Shown here: piece after piece, positions 36,831-51,324 of the stretch | How the letters are laid out: each line of letters begins with the position of its first letter | How positions within the stretch are numbered: position 1 is the stretch's first letter | Source of the DNA: Dirofilaria immitis | Taxonomy: Eukaryota > Nematoda > Chromadorea > Rhabditida > Onchocercidae | Direction: 5' to 3' | NCBI GenBank assembly: GCA_024305405.1 | Contig: JAKNDB010000070.1 | Location: 690,001-754,000, forward strand | DNA: 64,000 nucleotides | Position numbers and translations under genes: made by a program | Notes under the pieces: model-generated | Seen by the model: the letters and a program-made list of their open reading frames with translations, nothing else | Databases searched by the model: none | What the model was told of the DNA's origin: nothing

Positions 36831-37795
36831 TTTCTAGCATTTTTTAATAAAGATTTTTAAATCCCGGATAATCTTATAATCGATACTTTCAAAACTAATC
36901 ATTTCGTTTATGTTTTTATCATTCTTTTTTTTTTTAAATATACTACAAATTATTAATTAATGCAACGGCTAAATTGCTGCATATTTCTTCGTGTCAATTT
37001 CCAACTTTTTATCATTCTCTTGTTTTCATATCATTTAATGCAGATATCATTTTATAGAATCTCAAGAATAGAAAATATGGAATTTCAATTTAATTACGGA
37101 TAAAATGACAATTGAATCTATTTAGCATTATAATTTTTAACATTTCCGTCAATTTTAATATTATTATTTTTAACATTTTTATCAAATTTGATAGCTAAGT
37201 AAGAATTTAATTTAAAAATAATTTTTTCTTATATAAAATTTGTTTTTTCAGATGAATTTCTTCATCGTTCGTCATTGAATTATTTTTATTTAAATAGTAT
37301 TTAATTGAAATTATTTGCTATCATATCGTTCATACATTTTGATAAAGTAATTTTTTATTATTATTGTTTATAATTTTTATGATAAAGAGAGAGAACTTCG
37401 GAAAAACATAATTCTAATATTTTTATTTTTATTTTTTCGATAAATTTTATATGAATCAATTAAGATGATTTTATTGATTTTTTTTTGTTTGTTTGAAACT
37501 TTTTTAAATGTTACAAACCAAATATATATTTATATATATTTAAGCTTTGTCAAATATATTTTCGATTTGTTTAAGATAATTTGAAATAATAACATTGCAA
37601 TATTGTTAAGATAAATTATGTAAATGAAGAATTGATAAGCGATTTAGATCTTTGTTATCGTTTATTTATTAATTTAAATTAAAATGTTTTTTTCATATTC
37701 AAATATTCAATCAAATAGAATTATAATAGAACGATGATATTATCATTATAAGTTAAAATGATTCTAAATTATTTCATTAATCTTATCATATTAGC

Positions 37796-37890
37796 AGTAT
37801 CATAACATAATATTCAATCTATTTAATCGATAGATTCGCATCATTGATTCTAATTTGCGATTTTGTTTATATCGATAAGATAAGTATCTA
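37796..37890. repeat. Dispersed direct repeat, copy 2
   Basis: Second copy of the element at 36741-36830, carrying a small insertion (atctatttaatcgat) and several substitutions. Confidence 0.75.
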
Positions 37891-40800
37891 TTTCAGGAAA
37901 GGAAAAACAATAAACAATTGAAGAAGTTTTAATTTAAATATTTAAATTTTCAGAGAAAAAATATTTACTTAATTGAAAATAGTTTTAGTAACAATTTTCG
38001 TTTGGTTATATGATTAGAAATTTCAATTATTCGTATAGTAATGATATTTATTATTGATTATTGACAACGTCATATGTTAGCTATTTTCAATTTAAATTAG
38101 ATAATTTTGACGTAATCCAAAGATATACTGTAATCCCGAATTAGGAAATATTTCTCGAGATAATTAAAATAGATCGATTTGTAGTTGCATAATGATATAT
38201 AATAATATATATATATATATGGCATAATTGCTTATTTCTTGGCATATTTTATCAAAGAAATTGTTAAATATATGGGAAAAAGAAAGTTTAAAATAATTTT
38301 TATTTGAATATAATCTGATCGAATTTGTTAGATTGGATATTAATTATAGCGATAATTTGCGATTAAATTAGTTCGTAAACAAATTTTTCAATTAAATTGG
38401 ATAATTTACTGCCAACTTATTCTCTCGTTATCTTTCAAATACAATATGAATGATTTTTTGCGATAGCATTTTAAGTTGATGATTAGATTTGATTTTATTA
38501 AAGCTAAATGATTGAGTGAAATAGTTGCTGGGTAAATAAATTTACCACTTGGATAATTTAATTTACGGCATATATAGTAAGCAAATAGCAATGAATTTGA
38601 TCAGAAACATGAAATATATTCTATCAATCTATCTATATATATTTGCACATTTTATGATTGAGAATCTTGCGCATGCTTTTCTAAGTTTATTTTTTTTTTA
38701 AATTATTTATTTAGTGATGAAGAAAAAAAAGAATCGTTAAAATTTCATTAAATTATTAAATATTTTTATTATATAATATCAAATTTTTAGAGTTTACTAA
38801 AATTTTATTTTATTCTTGTTTTCTCTCTTAATTAATAAAATTTTGTCAATTTTTGTATCAAAAATTATTATTTTTTTCAAAATATTCTCCTAAAAACAAA
38901 TCGAAATATAGTAATTAATTAATTAATTAATTAATTCAAGTTATACAACTTTCAAATATGATTTGCTTTATATTTCTTAATGCAAAAAGGAAATTAATAA
39001 TTATTTACTTAGTGAAATTAATAGTTATTTACATTATGAAGGTATGAAGATAGTATAATATTTATATCATACGAGCATTCCAAATTATTCATTTCTCGAA
39101 GCATTAAATAATAATACTAATAAATAAGAAGCGAAAAAATTTATGATATAGAAGTTGTTTGTCCTTTTCGAGAAAAAAAAAAGTGAAAAACGGATTGCTT
39201 AAAGCGAATTTTGTCCTATTTTTTCTTATTCGTGTTTCTCAAAGTTTTTTTTCTTTCGCATTTCCTGAAATATGATCTTAGATGAGAAGAATAGTGATAA
39301 TGATATATTTCGGAATCATATTCTTTTTTTTTTGTTTTTACTAAAAAAATAATCGATGAGAAAGAAAATTAATCCTCTGACTCATATATTTATTGCAAGC
39401 TTATCAATTCATATTTAAAATTTTGTGATTAAAAAAATAATAATTCTCACTCTTTTTTTTATTAATTGATAAGCATTAAACAAAATGTTCGTTCAAATTT
39501 CAATGGGAAAATCGTTGCATAGAATAAATTTGATTTGTCATATATCTATTTTCAAATAATAATTTTGTATCAAATAATGTCTTAGAATTTATTAGCTGAG
39601 CCAAGTTTCGCTTTATTTTTCTCCTCCTTCCTCTAAATAACTCGATTTATCATCCGATAAAAGCCAAATATATTTGCATATATGTGTATATCATCATTAT
39701 TTTCCAAACATATTTTAAAAGTTTACTTTATTCTAAAATTCTCAAATTACAATTTTTCTCTCCTTCCAACATATACTGAAAAGGGTATATATTTAGCCTG
39801 ATGACTGACTTGTATCATTTTTCATTATACTTTTCCTGATCCGCTCTCGAAAAACATTTAATTCCTTCCTCTTTCAAAGTAATTATTTTCCTAGATATCT
39901 TAACAGAAGACGGTTATTTCATCCTTATCTTTTTTTTTTTTTTTTACATTAATTATTCTTAATTCATCCAGTGGTGATGAAATTTTTGACTTATTCTCGA
40001 AAAACGTACATTAAAGTTCTATGGATATATACATATATATGTTCGAACGCTTCAACTATCTTATAAATTTTGTTAAAAGCAGGTAATTAATCAAATTCAC
40101 AAATTATAACGATGTGATTTTTGATAACGATTGGAATCAGAATGTTGAACGACTGATTTCATATTACATTTTATTTATATATTCGTAACTTAGAAAGCTT
40201 CGAAACATCGAATAAATTAGAATAAAAGTTTGTTTTCACCCTAAACTGCTTCGTCTTTTATATTATTTAGTTTGAATGAATGTAAGGTTCCAATAAACAA
40301 ATTATTTATTACTAATTTCTTCACATGATAGCATCAATATCGATCAATATTTTGGATGAAAATTAAATTAATTAAAAATATACTTGATAAAATATAACTT
40401 CATTAATGAATGATAAATAGGCTAAACTGTTAAATTTTAGTTCTTTATTCTTAATTCTTTATTATCAAAAATTTACCTGCTAATGAAAAGAGAAAAGTAG
40501 AAATATAATTATATTCTTGTTTTTAGAAGATGAAACATTTTGGAAATGTATTTATTTGTAACATTTAGGAAAGTTAGCAAAAAAAGCGAAAAAAAACTAA
40601 AATAGAACAAAAATTGAAATTTTATTTTATTCACATATTTATTTGCTCATTGCATAATTTAATTTTTTTTTTTAAGGAAATTTTCATCCATCATTTATAT
40701 CATTGGAATATTCCGATAATAATTTATCGGATACTACATACAGTCAGGTATCGATATTATCAAGCATGATAAATTCTATTTATTTATGAAAAATAATCAT

Positions 40801-42501
40801 TTCGATTAGATAATGACAGAAATGTTTGTTAAAAAAGTGAGTAATAGGATCATGAAAATAAATACTTTCAAGAAATAAACTTCAAAAAGGTTGGCAAAAT
40901 ATTTTTTTTTTTAGCATTTTTGAAATAATTATTGATTTATTATTGTCAAAAATGTAATTAAAAATTTTACCAATGATATTTCAAATTTTGAATAATTAAT
41001 ATTTGCATGTTTGAGTGATCATTATCAAAAATTTTTAACGAAATTTTTGCTATCAAATGATAATATAATCGTGATCAGAGGATATTGAAAATAATCTGTT
41101 AGAATGCTATGAAGCATATTAATTGCTTTATTGAAAATACATTTACTTCACTTCATATAATGTTTTTTTTTTTTTATTTTTGTTTTTATTTTTAAACTTG
41201 CTGATATTGTTTTCCAGTATATTCTTCTCGAAATATCCTAATGACATTTTGGGCTTATTTATCATCTAACATCATTAGGCGCAATTGTCTTCTATTGATG
41301 TTAAAGAATTTTTTTTTTGTTCGAAAATTGCTATTATTGCTTAGTGAAATATCAAGGAATATCCTAAAATCATTACACAATGATCATTGCTTACTAATTT
41401 TGCATGAATAAAATTTAGCATCAACAATATAAATTTATTGGAAATGTTGAAAACAGTAAGCAAGCGAGCATTGATAAAGTAAGCAATAATATTATCGAGA
41501 AATGTGATATCTTCAAATAAGGTTCTAATTGAAATTATTATACTTATAATCTAGTATATTACGATATGCAAAATTATCTCATTGCTTGAGTAATATGAAA
41601 TTCAACGGATCTGAATTGGTAATTAGCAATGATTTGCAAATTGTTACAATCAATAAATCAATCTTTTAACGAATAAATAAATCCCGTTAAATTTGGAAGC
41701 ATTTTGAAATTATAATTTGCTGCTTTTGCAAAAATAAAATGCCGGAGTTAAAATATTATTCATAAATGATAAATACATTTATTCTCATTCTTTTATTCAA
41801 GTTGAATTTTTGTTATGGGATTTCTTAAAGAAACTTATCAGTAAATTCGAAAAATCGCATGATAAATTACACTGATATCTCCATAATCATCGTTATTTCT
41901 TGTTTGGTGTTTCTGTTTTGTTTGAAGTCAAAAAATTAATCATTATTCTTATCTTTATGCATCAAAATAAGTCAGAAGACATAATCCCTAATATAACATG
42001 CTTGTAATTTATAAATAACTTATATTTTATTTTCTTTTTTTTTCTCCATTCAACTATTGATAATATTATTTTATCAGCGAATGATAATTTTCAATTATCT
42101 AATCATTTGTTTTCTATATGAATATTTTTCCAAATGAAAATAACAAATCATCAACTATTGTGTTAAAATAAAGCATCACGAATATATTAGTTATTCAATC
42201 GCGTTATTCCGTCGTAAAAATGAATGGAAATTTATAGGAGAAAATGATGAGAATAAGTTTGCAAGTTATAATTGTGATATGATATGACATGATATGATAC
42301 GATATGCTTATAGTTTGTAATTTATAATAACGTATATTTCTCGATTATTTCAGTTTAATTTTTTTTTCTTCCTGATCTTTCCTATTTTTCTCATTATCTT
42401 TCGCTTTCCTTCTATATTTTCTAATTTTTTATTTCAGCTTTCAAAATATTGATCGGCTTATTTGATAAAAGTTTGGCATATTTTTTAGATAATTGTTTCA
42501 T

Positions 42502-42515
42502 CAAACGATCGTTTG
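42502..42515. promoter_or_regulatory. 14-bp perfect palindrome upstream of the GPCR start
   Basis: The sequence caaacgatcgtttg lies about 53 bp before the GPCR ATG. A perfect palindrome of mixed composition is notable in such AT-rich DNA, and it could be a dimeric transcription-factor site. There is no direct evidence of function. Confidence 0.3.
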
Positions 42516-42567
42516 TTTCTTTCTTATAAGTAAAATAATAAAACTTACAATGGATTGATTAATAATA

Positions 42568-45500
42568 ATGAATGATTTGGAACGATGCCAAACTGTTATC
42601 ATCGAATTACCAGAACGAAGTATTGTGTATGATTGGTTCTATGCTATTCATAATTTCTATAATCCTATTCATACCTATTTATCTATCGTAATATGCATAT
42701 TGGGTACGATGTGTAATTTCTGCAATATTGTCGTACTTACAAGGTAAGTAAATCATCTAATTAATCTAATTTGAAATGATAAAAAGAATTGTTTAAATTT
42801 TAAATTTTGAAAAATATATATATTCTATTTTCTATAATAGTATAAATAGCATATTTAAAAATAATAAATTCAAATAATATTATTTTTAAACAAAATTAGT
42901 TTGACCCAATATCCTAACATTATTTCACTTCTCATTATAATCCTAAAATAAATAAATAAATAAAAGGAAAAAGAAAATGAGCGAAGAATCTAATCCATTT
43001 ACAAATTATTCGTCTGATTCTTGACTTCTTATTTCATTCTCGATTTCTTATTCATTTCTCGACTTCATTTAGTTAACTTCTAATCGTTTTATTCGCTATA
43101 AAATTTATCCTTTGCTATGATAAGAATTGAAATAAAAAAAAAAGGCAGAAAAAAGAAAAGAACTGAAATAATTTATTCATATATGAAAAATTTTTTTCCA
43201 TTTTTATTTCGATAGAAGACGAGAAAATGATATATATTATTTCTTTCAAATAATTGTTCAACAATTCTTGCAAATCACCACTTCATCTCTTTCTCTTAGT
43301 GTAAAATAAAAAAAAAACAAAATTACTCATTTAAAGTGGCTATGAATTTGTAATAATAAAAAGAAACGATGAAATAAGAGGCTATCATTTTATATGATGA
43401 AAAAACGATTTATCTAAAAGAGTGAAATATGAAATGAAAAAGGTAAGTTTCATTTATTCGTAATTTAACATTACAATGATAATATGTATATATATATATA
43501 TATAATGGAATAATTTATCACTTATTATTGCTATTGCTTTATTGAAATTGTTTAAATAATTATTTTAAGATTTTTCAATATTTTATTTCGATTTTAAAAT
43601 ATTCAATCAGTTTATTACAATTTTTCCGAATATTCTTTTTTTTTAACAATAATCATTAATTATAAAAATAATCATTTTGATTAAAGTTTTGAGAAAATGT
43701 GATTAAAATTTAAAATACATATGATAAAAGATAAAGAGAAATGATACGTAAGTTGACTTAATTCAAAGATAAAAAATTATTGATTGATCATACTGTTATC
43801 ATTACTCTATCAGCATATAGTACAAAATGATTTCATCGATTTAAATAGTAATAATAAATAATTCTTATTATATCATATCAATGAAATTAATTTTAGAAAG
43901 AGAATGCGTACACCTGTAAATATGATCTTAACAGCAATGGCATGTTGTGATACGGTAGTACTATTTTCAAATTTAATTTATACAACACATTATACATTCG
44001 CAGCATTTGTCAATTGTCATCCAGAACAGTGGAGCTATGGCTGGGCTGTATTTCTAGTATGTCATGCGCATTTATCACTTATTGGACATTCTAGTAGTAT
44101 TTGGTTATCAGGTTAGTATAATTGATAAAATTATTATCTAGTAATATTTATTTTTATCAATTTGATTTTAAACGCTTATCAACGATTTCCAATGTAGAAA
44201 AATTATCATTGAAAGATAAGAAACTATCATTGAAAATTAAAAAAACGTTTATAACATTGCCAATCCTTTAGAATTTCATAATCCGAAATAATTGATATTA
44301 CGAAAAAGATTAAAATATTACGAAAGATGATTTCATGAATTAATTGCTATTGGACAATCCTAATCATTCTGATAATAAAAATTTATCAGCAATAATAATA
44401 GCTAAGAATATTTTAACATTTCAAATTAATTTAAAACTTTCAGTTATGTTAGCATTAATACGATATATGACGTTGCGAAGTAGGAGAAAGGTTAACGTTT
44501 TGCAGGTATATAATAATTTTGTACTCATTTTCAAAATTAAAAATTATAAAAGCTATAATATTATTTTACATCATCAGCATGTAACTAGAAGTGATTTTAC
44601 AAAACTTTAATTTTTTTTTTCGTAAAGTATTAAATTTTCATCTATAATATATTCAACCGTATGAGAAATTACGGTATTCATTAATTGATCCTCATTACTG
44701 TAAAAGTCTTTTTAAAGGATCTATATATGATTACATAAAATTGCGTATTACTCACTATAATCTAATGAATTTAATAGTTGTGCTAGAAATTTAATTATTT
44801 TCTAAAGCCAACTTCCAAAAAAAATATCCTCAAGAAAATATCATAACATAGCAATGGCTCATTTAATCATAAGCAGAGGATATACGAAGAAATGATAAGA
44901 AAATTATTATAAAATAAATATCTATATCATATATAAACATTGGATAAAATTTCGAATAAAATTTTGATCCTAGCTAAATGCAATAAATGAAGCGAAGGAG
45001 TTTATAAGAAAAGAAGAAATTAAGTATTGAAATATTTTCAAATACTTCCCGGTAAATAATTTCCATTCTCCAGTTTTTTTAAATTTTAATTAATTTCAGA
45101 AATCTAATATTTATTTTATTATTACGATCAAATGTGGATCAAAATTTTATTCGAAATCTTATCCAGTGTTTATATACGATTTCGAATTATTTCATTTTAC
45201 TAATACATTTTGAAGGAAAATTTGATTCTGTTAATATTCGATTATATTTTAATATTGTTTCAAATTAGTTAGAGTACAAAATCTCGACAAAAAGGTTAAA
45301 GTTCAAGCTTATCTTTAACCTTATATCTTCGATATAATGCTACAATTTAGATCCATCTCCGGCATTCGTATATTGCCATAGCATTTGTTGTATTATTTGT
45401 CACATCGATGAATACACCAAATTTTCTTGCTTATAAAATTTTCGAAATGAGGCTTAGCGAAACGTGTAATACTACTGATGTCGGGAATCTTGATGCATCT

Positions 45501-48250
45501 GCTTATATACCTGGCGTTTCTGATTTAGCTCTTGAAGCACATTGCTTGGTACTAATTTAGAATTATCTTTCAAACTTTTCTCATTTAAATATCATATTAG
45601 ATTTTAATTTTGATTTAAATTTTATTAGGTGCCAAAAACCTCAGGATATAATTAAAATTAGATTTCGTTTTCATCAAATAATTCTTTCGAGCTATAATTA
45701 TTAACTCAAGTTTTTTTATTAAAAGTTTCATTATTATTTAAAATTGGTTTCATCAAAATAATATTTGATCAGATCAGTATAACCAGGACTGATCGATCTA
45801 TAAAAAGTTATTAGGGCATTTTTACTTAGCACTGAAGTAGGATGAAATTTTAATTTTGATTTTAATTTCAATTTCATTAAATTTTAAGCGTTTCCTAATG
45901 AACTCCAATAGAAGTCTTGAAAATTTATCTCCGAATATCTATTCAAAATTACATAAATGAAGAATAGAAGTAGCATTACGATATTTAAAAAAAATTTTTT
46001 TAACGGCAAGAGAAAAAAGATAGATAAATGATATGTGATGATAATATATCCGCTTTCTTTGATCTTATTGAATAAGATAATACATATCAGATAAGATGAA
46101 TAATAAATGATCCAAGTCTAATGTTGAATCATAAATTGAATTTAAATTTAGAAATCAATCTAAAAAATTCATCCATTTAATTATCTTTGCAATGAGAACT
46201 GTGTCCGATTTCCTCTAATCCTTACCTTCATTTTCAGTTAACATCATTATTGCAAGAGTTATAATTGCTAATTTCAAATTAGTTAATTTCATGATAATGC
46301 GATATTTTAGATATTTCGAATGGCATTCTGGATATCGGGTACGATATTCAAGATGATACCATGCTTATTATTATCATCTTTTCTTTGGTTGTTGATGAAA
46401 ATTCTAACAAAAGTGCAACAAAATCGACTCAAGCTTTTTATCACTCAACACATTTCTGTAATGGGAAATATCATGATAAGAAGGATTATCAAGGACGAAA
46501 TAAAAATGCTATTGATAGTTGCTACAGCAAGTAATAAAACTTTATCCTAACAATTTTAGCATTTTGATAATTTTAAATTCTTTAATTTCTCTATATTTAT
46601 AGTATAAAAAATTGAAATTTATTGTAAACTATTTCTTGAACATCAATTTAATTCATTGTAAAATCAACCTGATTTCATCGTATCTACTATTGATTATGTA
46701 ATCGATAGAAATATTTAAAATTTGGTTAGCATTTTTTTTGCGAAATTTGAAATTTATTCCAACCTTTCTTCAATTATTAGCAATTAAAAATTTGATATTC
46801 TGTTCTCAGAGATTCTTTCTCGTTCTTATTTTCCTTTTCTATTATTTACATTTATTAGACAAATAAAAGTTGTCTAATAAATAAATTACAGAAAAATGAG
46901 ACAAATATTTTTCGTTAATAATCTATGGGTAAAATTGATGCTCAGATGATTTGCTCAGATATCAGATTCTTTAACCTGATTTTGATAGAGCGATATTTGA
47001 CAGGAACCTGATACATTTACTTATCATCTAATGATAGGCAGTAAATTTGGAAATATTTAATTCTAGAACAAATACCGACACAATTTATCGTGCAGATCGT
47101 ACTACTCGTATGCTATTAACAATTTTATGCGTATTTTTAATCACCGAATTACCGCAAGGTATTATGATGGTACTTTCTGGTATCTTACCGGAAGCATTCA
47201 GGCGACATATCTATAATAGTCTTGGAGATTTACTGGATTTATTATCACTTTGTAACGCATGTACAACATTTGTTATCTATTGCTCAATGAGTGAACAATT
47301 TAGAAATGTTCGCTTTTTTTTTTAAATATATTTATATATGCAACCATAATAGTTATTTTTTCATCATAACAGATTCAGATTCTTAGACTTCTAAAGTTTT
47401 CGTTTCATTTCTCGTTACATTTCTTGGATTCCTTGCCTGAGAGTAAATTAAGCAAATGAAAACTTCATGAAACTAAGTTAAATAAAGAAACAATTGAAAA
47501 ATGGGTATTTATTGGATCTGTTTCACATCTAACAAATAAATATCATAAAATAAATTTTTTAAATAATTCAAGAAGTAAATGTGTTAGAAAGAGTGCGAGC
47601 AAAGATCGAGAATAATATTACTGATAAATATTATTTTATAATATTAATAGAAAAATTCAATTTCAACTTTTAAATGAGCTAACTATTTGCGGTAATAAAT
47701 TTTATTGATTTTTCAATATTTACAGGAATTCAAACAAGTATTCTTACCAAATTCATTATTTGGTTTTAAATTAAAATGGAAGTCAAAACGAGATTACAAA
47801 GAACCTGTATCACCTGTACAATCATCTACTGGTACAAGTTTCAAAACAAATTTTGAATTGCAATTAAATGTTTCGAATCGGTATGTATTCAATAAAATTA
47901 TTTGAGAAGATAACAAAAAGTATAGAATTCATTTGATATCATAGAATAAATTTCTTTGACCATAAATTATTGGATGATCGATATTTGATGACTTTTTTTG
48001 TTAAATATCAATTTTTCCATCCACATAGTCTAATTTATAATTAATTTCCATTATTAAATTTCAAGCACTAAAATAATTAATTTATAGGAATACTGGGCAC
48101 GATTGCCGGCTAATTTCAGTAACAACAGAATTACCGATGGAGGGTTCATGGTCAGGTTATATTGACAATAATCAACAGGAAAAGTCAAACCGAAATATAA
48201 GAATTATCGAAAATGACGAAGATGCTGGACTGCTTCATTTCAGTGCCTAA
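42568..48250 (+). CDS. DMSR-like peptide GPCR (eight exons, 484 aa)
   Basis: A seven-transmembrane rhodopsin-class receptor of the nematode DMSR (dromyosuppressin receptor-like) type, whose known members respond to FMRFamide-like peptides. Exons: 42568-42743, 43897-44111, 44444-44505, 45351-45548, 46311-46530, 47042-47307, 47726-47880 and 48088-48250; all phases close. TM1 is IVICILGTMCNFCNIVVLTR, TM2 follows MRTPVNMILTAMACCD, and TM3 includes WAVFLVCHAHLSLIGHSSS. The intracellular LIRYMTLRSRRK replaces the DRY region, TM4 is IAIAFVVLFVTSMNTPNFLA, and TM5 is PCLLLSSFLWLLM. TM6 follows RADRTTRMLLTILCVFLI with the family signature TELPQG, and TM7 ends FVIYCSMSEQFRN. An extracellular Cys pair is present (FVNCHPEQW and SETCNTT). 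The tail is Ser/Thr-rich. It is intact, with introns of about 0.2-1.2 kb. Exon 5 could alternatively end earlier, at HIS|GTAATG. Confidence 0.88.
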
Positions 48251-48782
48251 AAAAAGCTTATCATCTAAAAACTATGCTGATAAGATTGAAAATTCTTTTT
48301 CTAAGCAAAAAATTCAAAATTTCAATAAATTTAAAAAATAGTTAATTCTACAAATCCAATTATAGTTATCTAGCATCATATTCAATTTATGATAAGAGAA
48401 ATATCATCTATTTCATAATATTATATTAAATAAATTTCGAAAAAAATTAAATTTTTATGAAATATATTTATATTGAATGAATCTGTTGCCATTTCGTAGT
48501 ACATCATCAAAATTCATCCAATCAACTTTTGAAATATATTTCTCAATGATGAATATTGTGTGATGCTGACATTCTTTCAACAAAAACTTAGAATGTTTTC
48601 AAAGATATCAGTCCTTAAAATGACGAAAACCCTATTAATAAACCTTGAGAAGTCTCGATGATTTATAGAATTCTCGAAGTTATTATTGTTCGTTTTTTTA
48701 ATGCAACTGTTCAACATATTAAAATATATTTTCATCAATAATTATTGATATTATTAAATATCGAATAAAAGGCTTATTTGAA

Positions 48783-48929
48783 ATGTGACTTCATCTCAGC
48801 TATATATTCCATAATTTGATTCAATTCTTTATCAGTTCAATTTTTTACATAATTCATCGCTCTTCTCAATCAAGCATGACCTTCAACCTATTCGTGACAA
48901 ATTTTTGCTATAACTTCTTCTCTAGTCAT
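48783..48929 (-). pseudogene. Decayed coding exon with three stops
   Basis: One frame reads MTREEVIAKICHE-stop-VEGHA-stop-LRRAMNYVKN-stop, then TDKELNQIMEYIAEMKS. The composition is strongly coding-like (acidic/basic helix, LxxIMEYI pattern), but three stop codons (TAG, TGA, TGA) interrupt it. The family is not recognised. It lies just downstream of the GPCR on the opposite strand. I judge it a gene relic. Confidence 0.5.
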
Positions 48930-49690
48930 TTTCTTCTATTACTTCATGGCTTGTCAAACGTTACAGAAATAAAATTAAAATTTGATTTTTATTGATCCTA
49001 AATATAACAGTTCATTTGAGTTTGGAAAAATGAAAATAAGTTAATCAAAAGTGCAACTTCTGATGTTTATATATTATAGTCTAGGCCATAAAAAGAAAAG
49101 CTAAAATAAATCTAATCAATAAAAAGATAATTATTTTTAAAGTTTTATAATTTAAGCGCTATCACAGTGCAATCATTTTTGAAGAGATTAAATCAATCAA
49201 TATTAATCAGTCGATCAATAAATTATTATATGTTTGAAATTAAATTAATTTATTCAAATAGTGTATGATAATGCGAGAGAATAATTTTATAAAAATTTTT
49301 AATTTTATTCCCAAAATTATTCGATTTCTTCATTTTTTATGGGAAAAATTTCTTGATTCTCTGCTCTCCCTGGACTTTTACATTTTATATCAGAAAGTGA
49401 TTTTTTCGTACTCTGTAAATATTCAATAAATATTAATTTTCAATCAATTGATACCGATCAAAGTCTGTTAGCAGTTAATAAGACATTAGAGTTTTATAAC
49501 AATTCACTTGAAATTTAATAATATTAAATTTAGTCTTTTAATTATTATTAATAATATTATCACGATTAGCAACTAAATTCAATCGCGATTTGGCTCAATA
49601 ATATCTATATTTTTCAGTTATTATTATTGTTAATATTATCATGATTATTCTAGATTACTTTAAATAGTAGTATTGTTGCTAAGTTTAAAT
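48930..49690. other. Intergenic, nothing supported
   Basis: AT-rich sequence between the relic exon and membrane protein 2; no exon or repeat of note. Confidence 0.5.
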
Positions 49691-51324
49691 TTAAATGCAA
49701 ATTAAATTATTCAAAATTAAATTTGATAAGTAGCTAACAGTGGAATATGATTTAATATCAGTCGATTCGCCTGATAAATCATTAATATTTCGATCAGCAA
49801 TTTGTTGTTTACTCAAACTTTGTTGTGTTTGGCTATGTTTTCGATTTCTTTTTCGAGACACTAAATAGCAGCAAATTCCTATCGAAACACAGATAATGAT
49901 AGCGACTAGTATTAGTGATATTATTATCAGCCATTTAATTTCTCCTTTCGATTTATTCATTTTACCATCTTGAAAGAGATAAAAGAATATAAATAAAAAT
50001 AAACAAAAATTATTTTTACATGAAGTATAAACAAATAAACAAACGTAATTTCAATTATTTCACTGTTAACATATTTTTCAATATTAATTTAAAAAATCAA
50101 ATTTACTTTTTGCACAGTCGAAAAGAAACCAAGTTACATCTTCCTCGCTTAAATCTTGGATGATTGTTGTATAACATAGATCTAGAGCCTGAAATTACGC
50201 CTTTGATTTTGGATAATTGATATAAGATGGAGAAAATGATATTTAATAATTTCACGTCATAACTGAAACATAGATTCCAGCAGATCTCATGATTTCAAAA
50301 ATTTTGAATTTCTAACAAATATTTATTTTAAAATAATAATCCAATACAATTAATGTTGGATTTGATAATTTATTAAATTAAAGGGGAATCAATTTGATCA
50401 TATTTTTGCTTCATTTAAATATTATTGTATATCAACATTTATATAGTTATATGTGATTATTCAGATGATAATATTATATAAATGATCAGGAAAAGTGTAA
50501 TATTTATCAAGTCTTTTTTAAAGCATAAAACTTTTTAATGATTAGTGATAAAATATATTACATATAACATACTGCACGTAATATATTTTCAAAATCTTGA
50601 GGACTATTTATAATTTGAATTTTCAAATTTTCTGGCGTGATTATAGCTTTTTCAAATGCGTCGATCAAAAGTTTGTCACATTTGAAATCCATACTGATAA
50701 TTGATATGTGATTATTTTCAACATCATAATATGCTTGTTTCGATATGCATTCTTCTGATTCTTGGCGCGACAAATGCTGTAATAATACTTTAACGAACTT
50801 ATGGATTCATGCATTTTTGACAAAACTGAATCTAATTTTTATTGACATAATTAGAATCATAGTGTTCATGTACAGTTGGCTCACGAGAATTATTAAATAG
50901 CAAAAATGTTTTCAGTTCATCTAATCAGTAATAATTTATTGGTTTTGTTTATAGCATTTCTAAATATATGGCCCGTAGAATTTTGAAATTTATGTGTATA
51001 TACTTGCCTCTCAAATTATGCGCATAAGATTTTTAGATAAAATTATTTTTTCATTTTAATTTAATTTACACATCTATTAGTTAATTTTCGTTTTTAAATA
51101 TGATCTGCTTATAGTGAAGTAAAAGAAATCAAATTCTTAGGAATTAAAAAATACTCGGCTAGAATAATTTTCCACTTATTTGATCAATTTCACTGATCAA
51201 TTTTTAGATTTCTTTGATCTTAAATAATACTCCAATTTGCATGACTTACTGTGACTTGTACACGGAATTGCGCATAAGCATTGATGGCGATCATGCTAAT
51301 GATGATGATGGGAAACAACCGCAT
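49691..51324 (-). CDS. Type I single-pass membrane protein 2 (four exons, 212 aa)
   Basis: No family recognised. Exons 51324-51250, 50776-50573, 50188-50107 and 49968-49691 close in phase. Exon 1 is a clean signal peptide (MRLFPIIIISMIAINAYAQF). The ectodomain of about 120 residues has four cysteines (SEECISKQ, DFKCDKLL, LDLCYTTI, FLFDCAKN) spaced like two disulfides in a small helical domain. A membrane span follows (WLIIISLILVAIIICVSIGI) with CCYLV at its edge and a basic stop-transfer (SRKRNRKH). The cytoplasmic tail is Gln/Ser-rich with possible Tyr motifs (SYSTVSYL). Overall plan and exon count resemble membrane protein 1 at 18.4-20.7 kb, but I see no sequence similarity. It sits 3' of the metalloprotease on the same strand. 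Confidence 0.75.

Larger units (their letters stand above)
33696..42501. other. Large gene-free interval upstream of the GPCR
   Basis: Nearly 9 kb without a convincing exon on either strand. It contains several recent short duplications (listed separately), the simple repeat (aatt)n at about 38909-38935 and TATA runs. Distal regulatory sequence for the GPCR is possible but not visible by eye. Confidence 0.5.

Noticed and set aside
38909..38940. (AATT)n stretch as an inverted repeat or regulatory element
   Set aside because: Simple-sequence repeat; self-complementarity is automatic.
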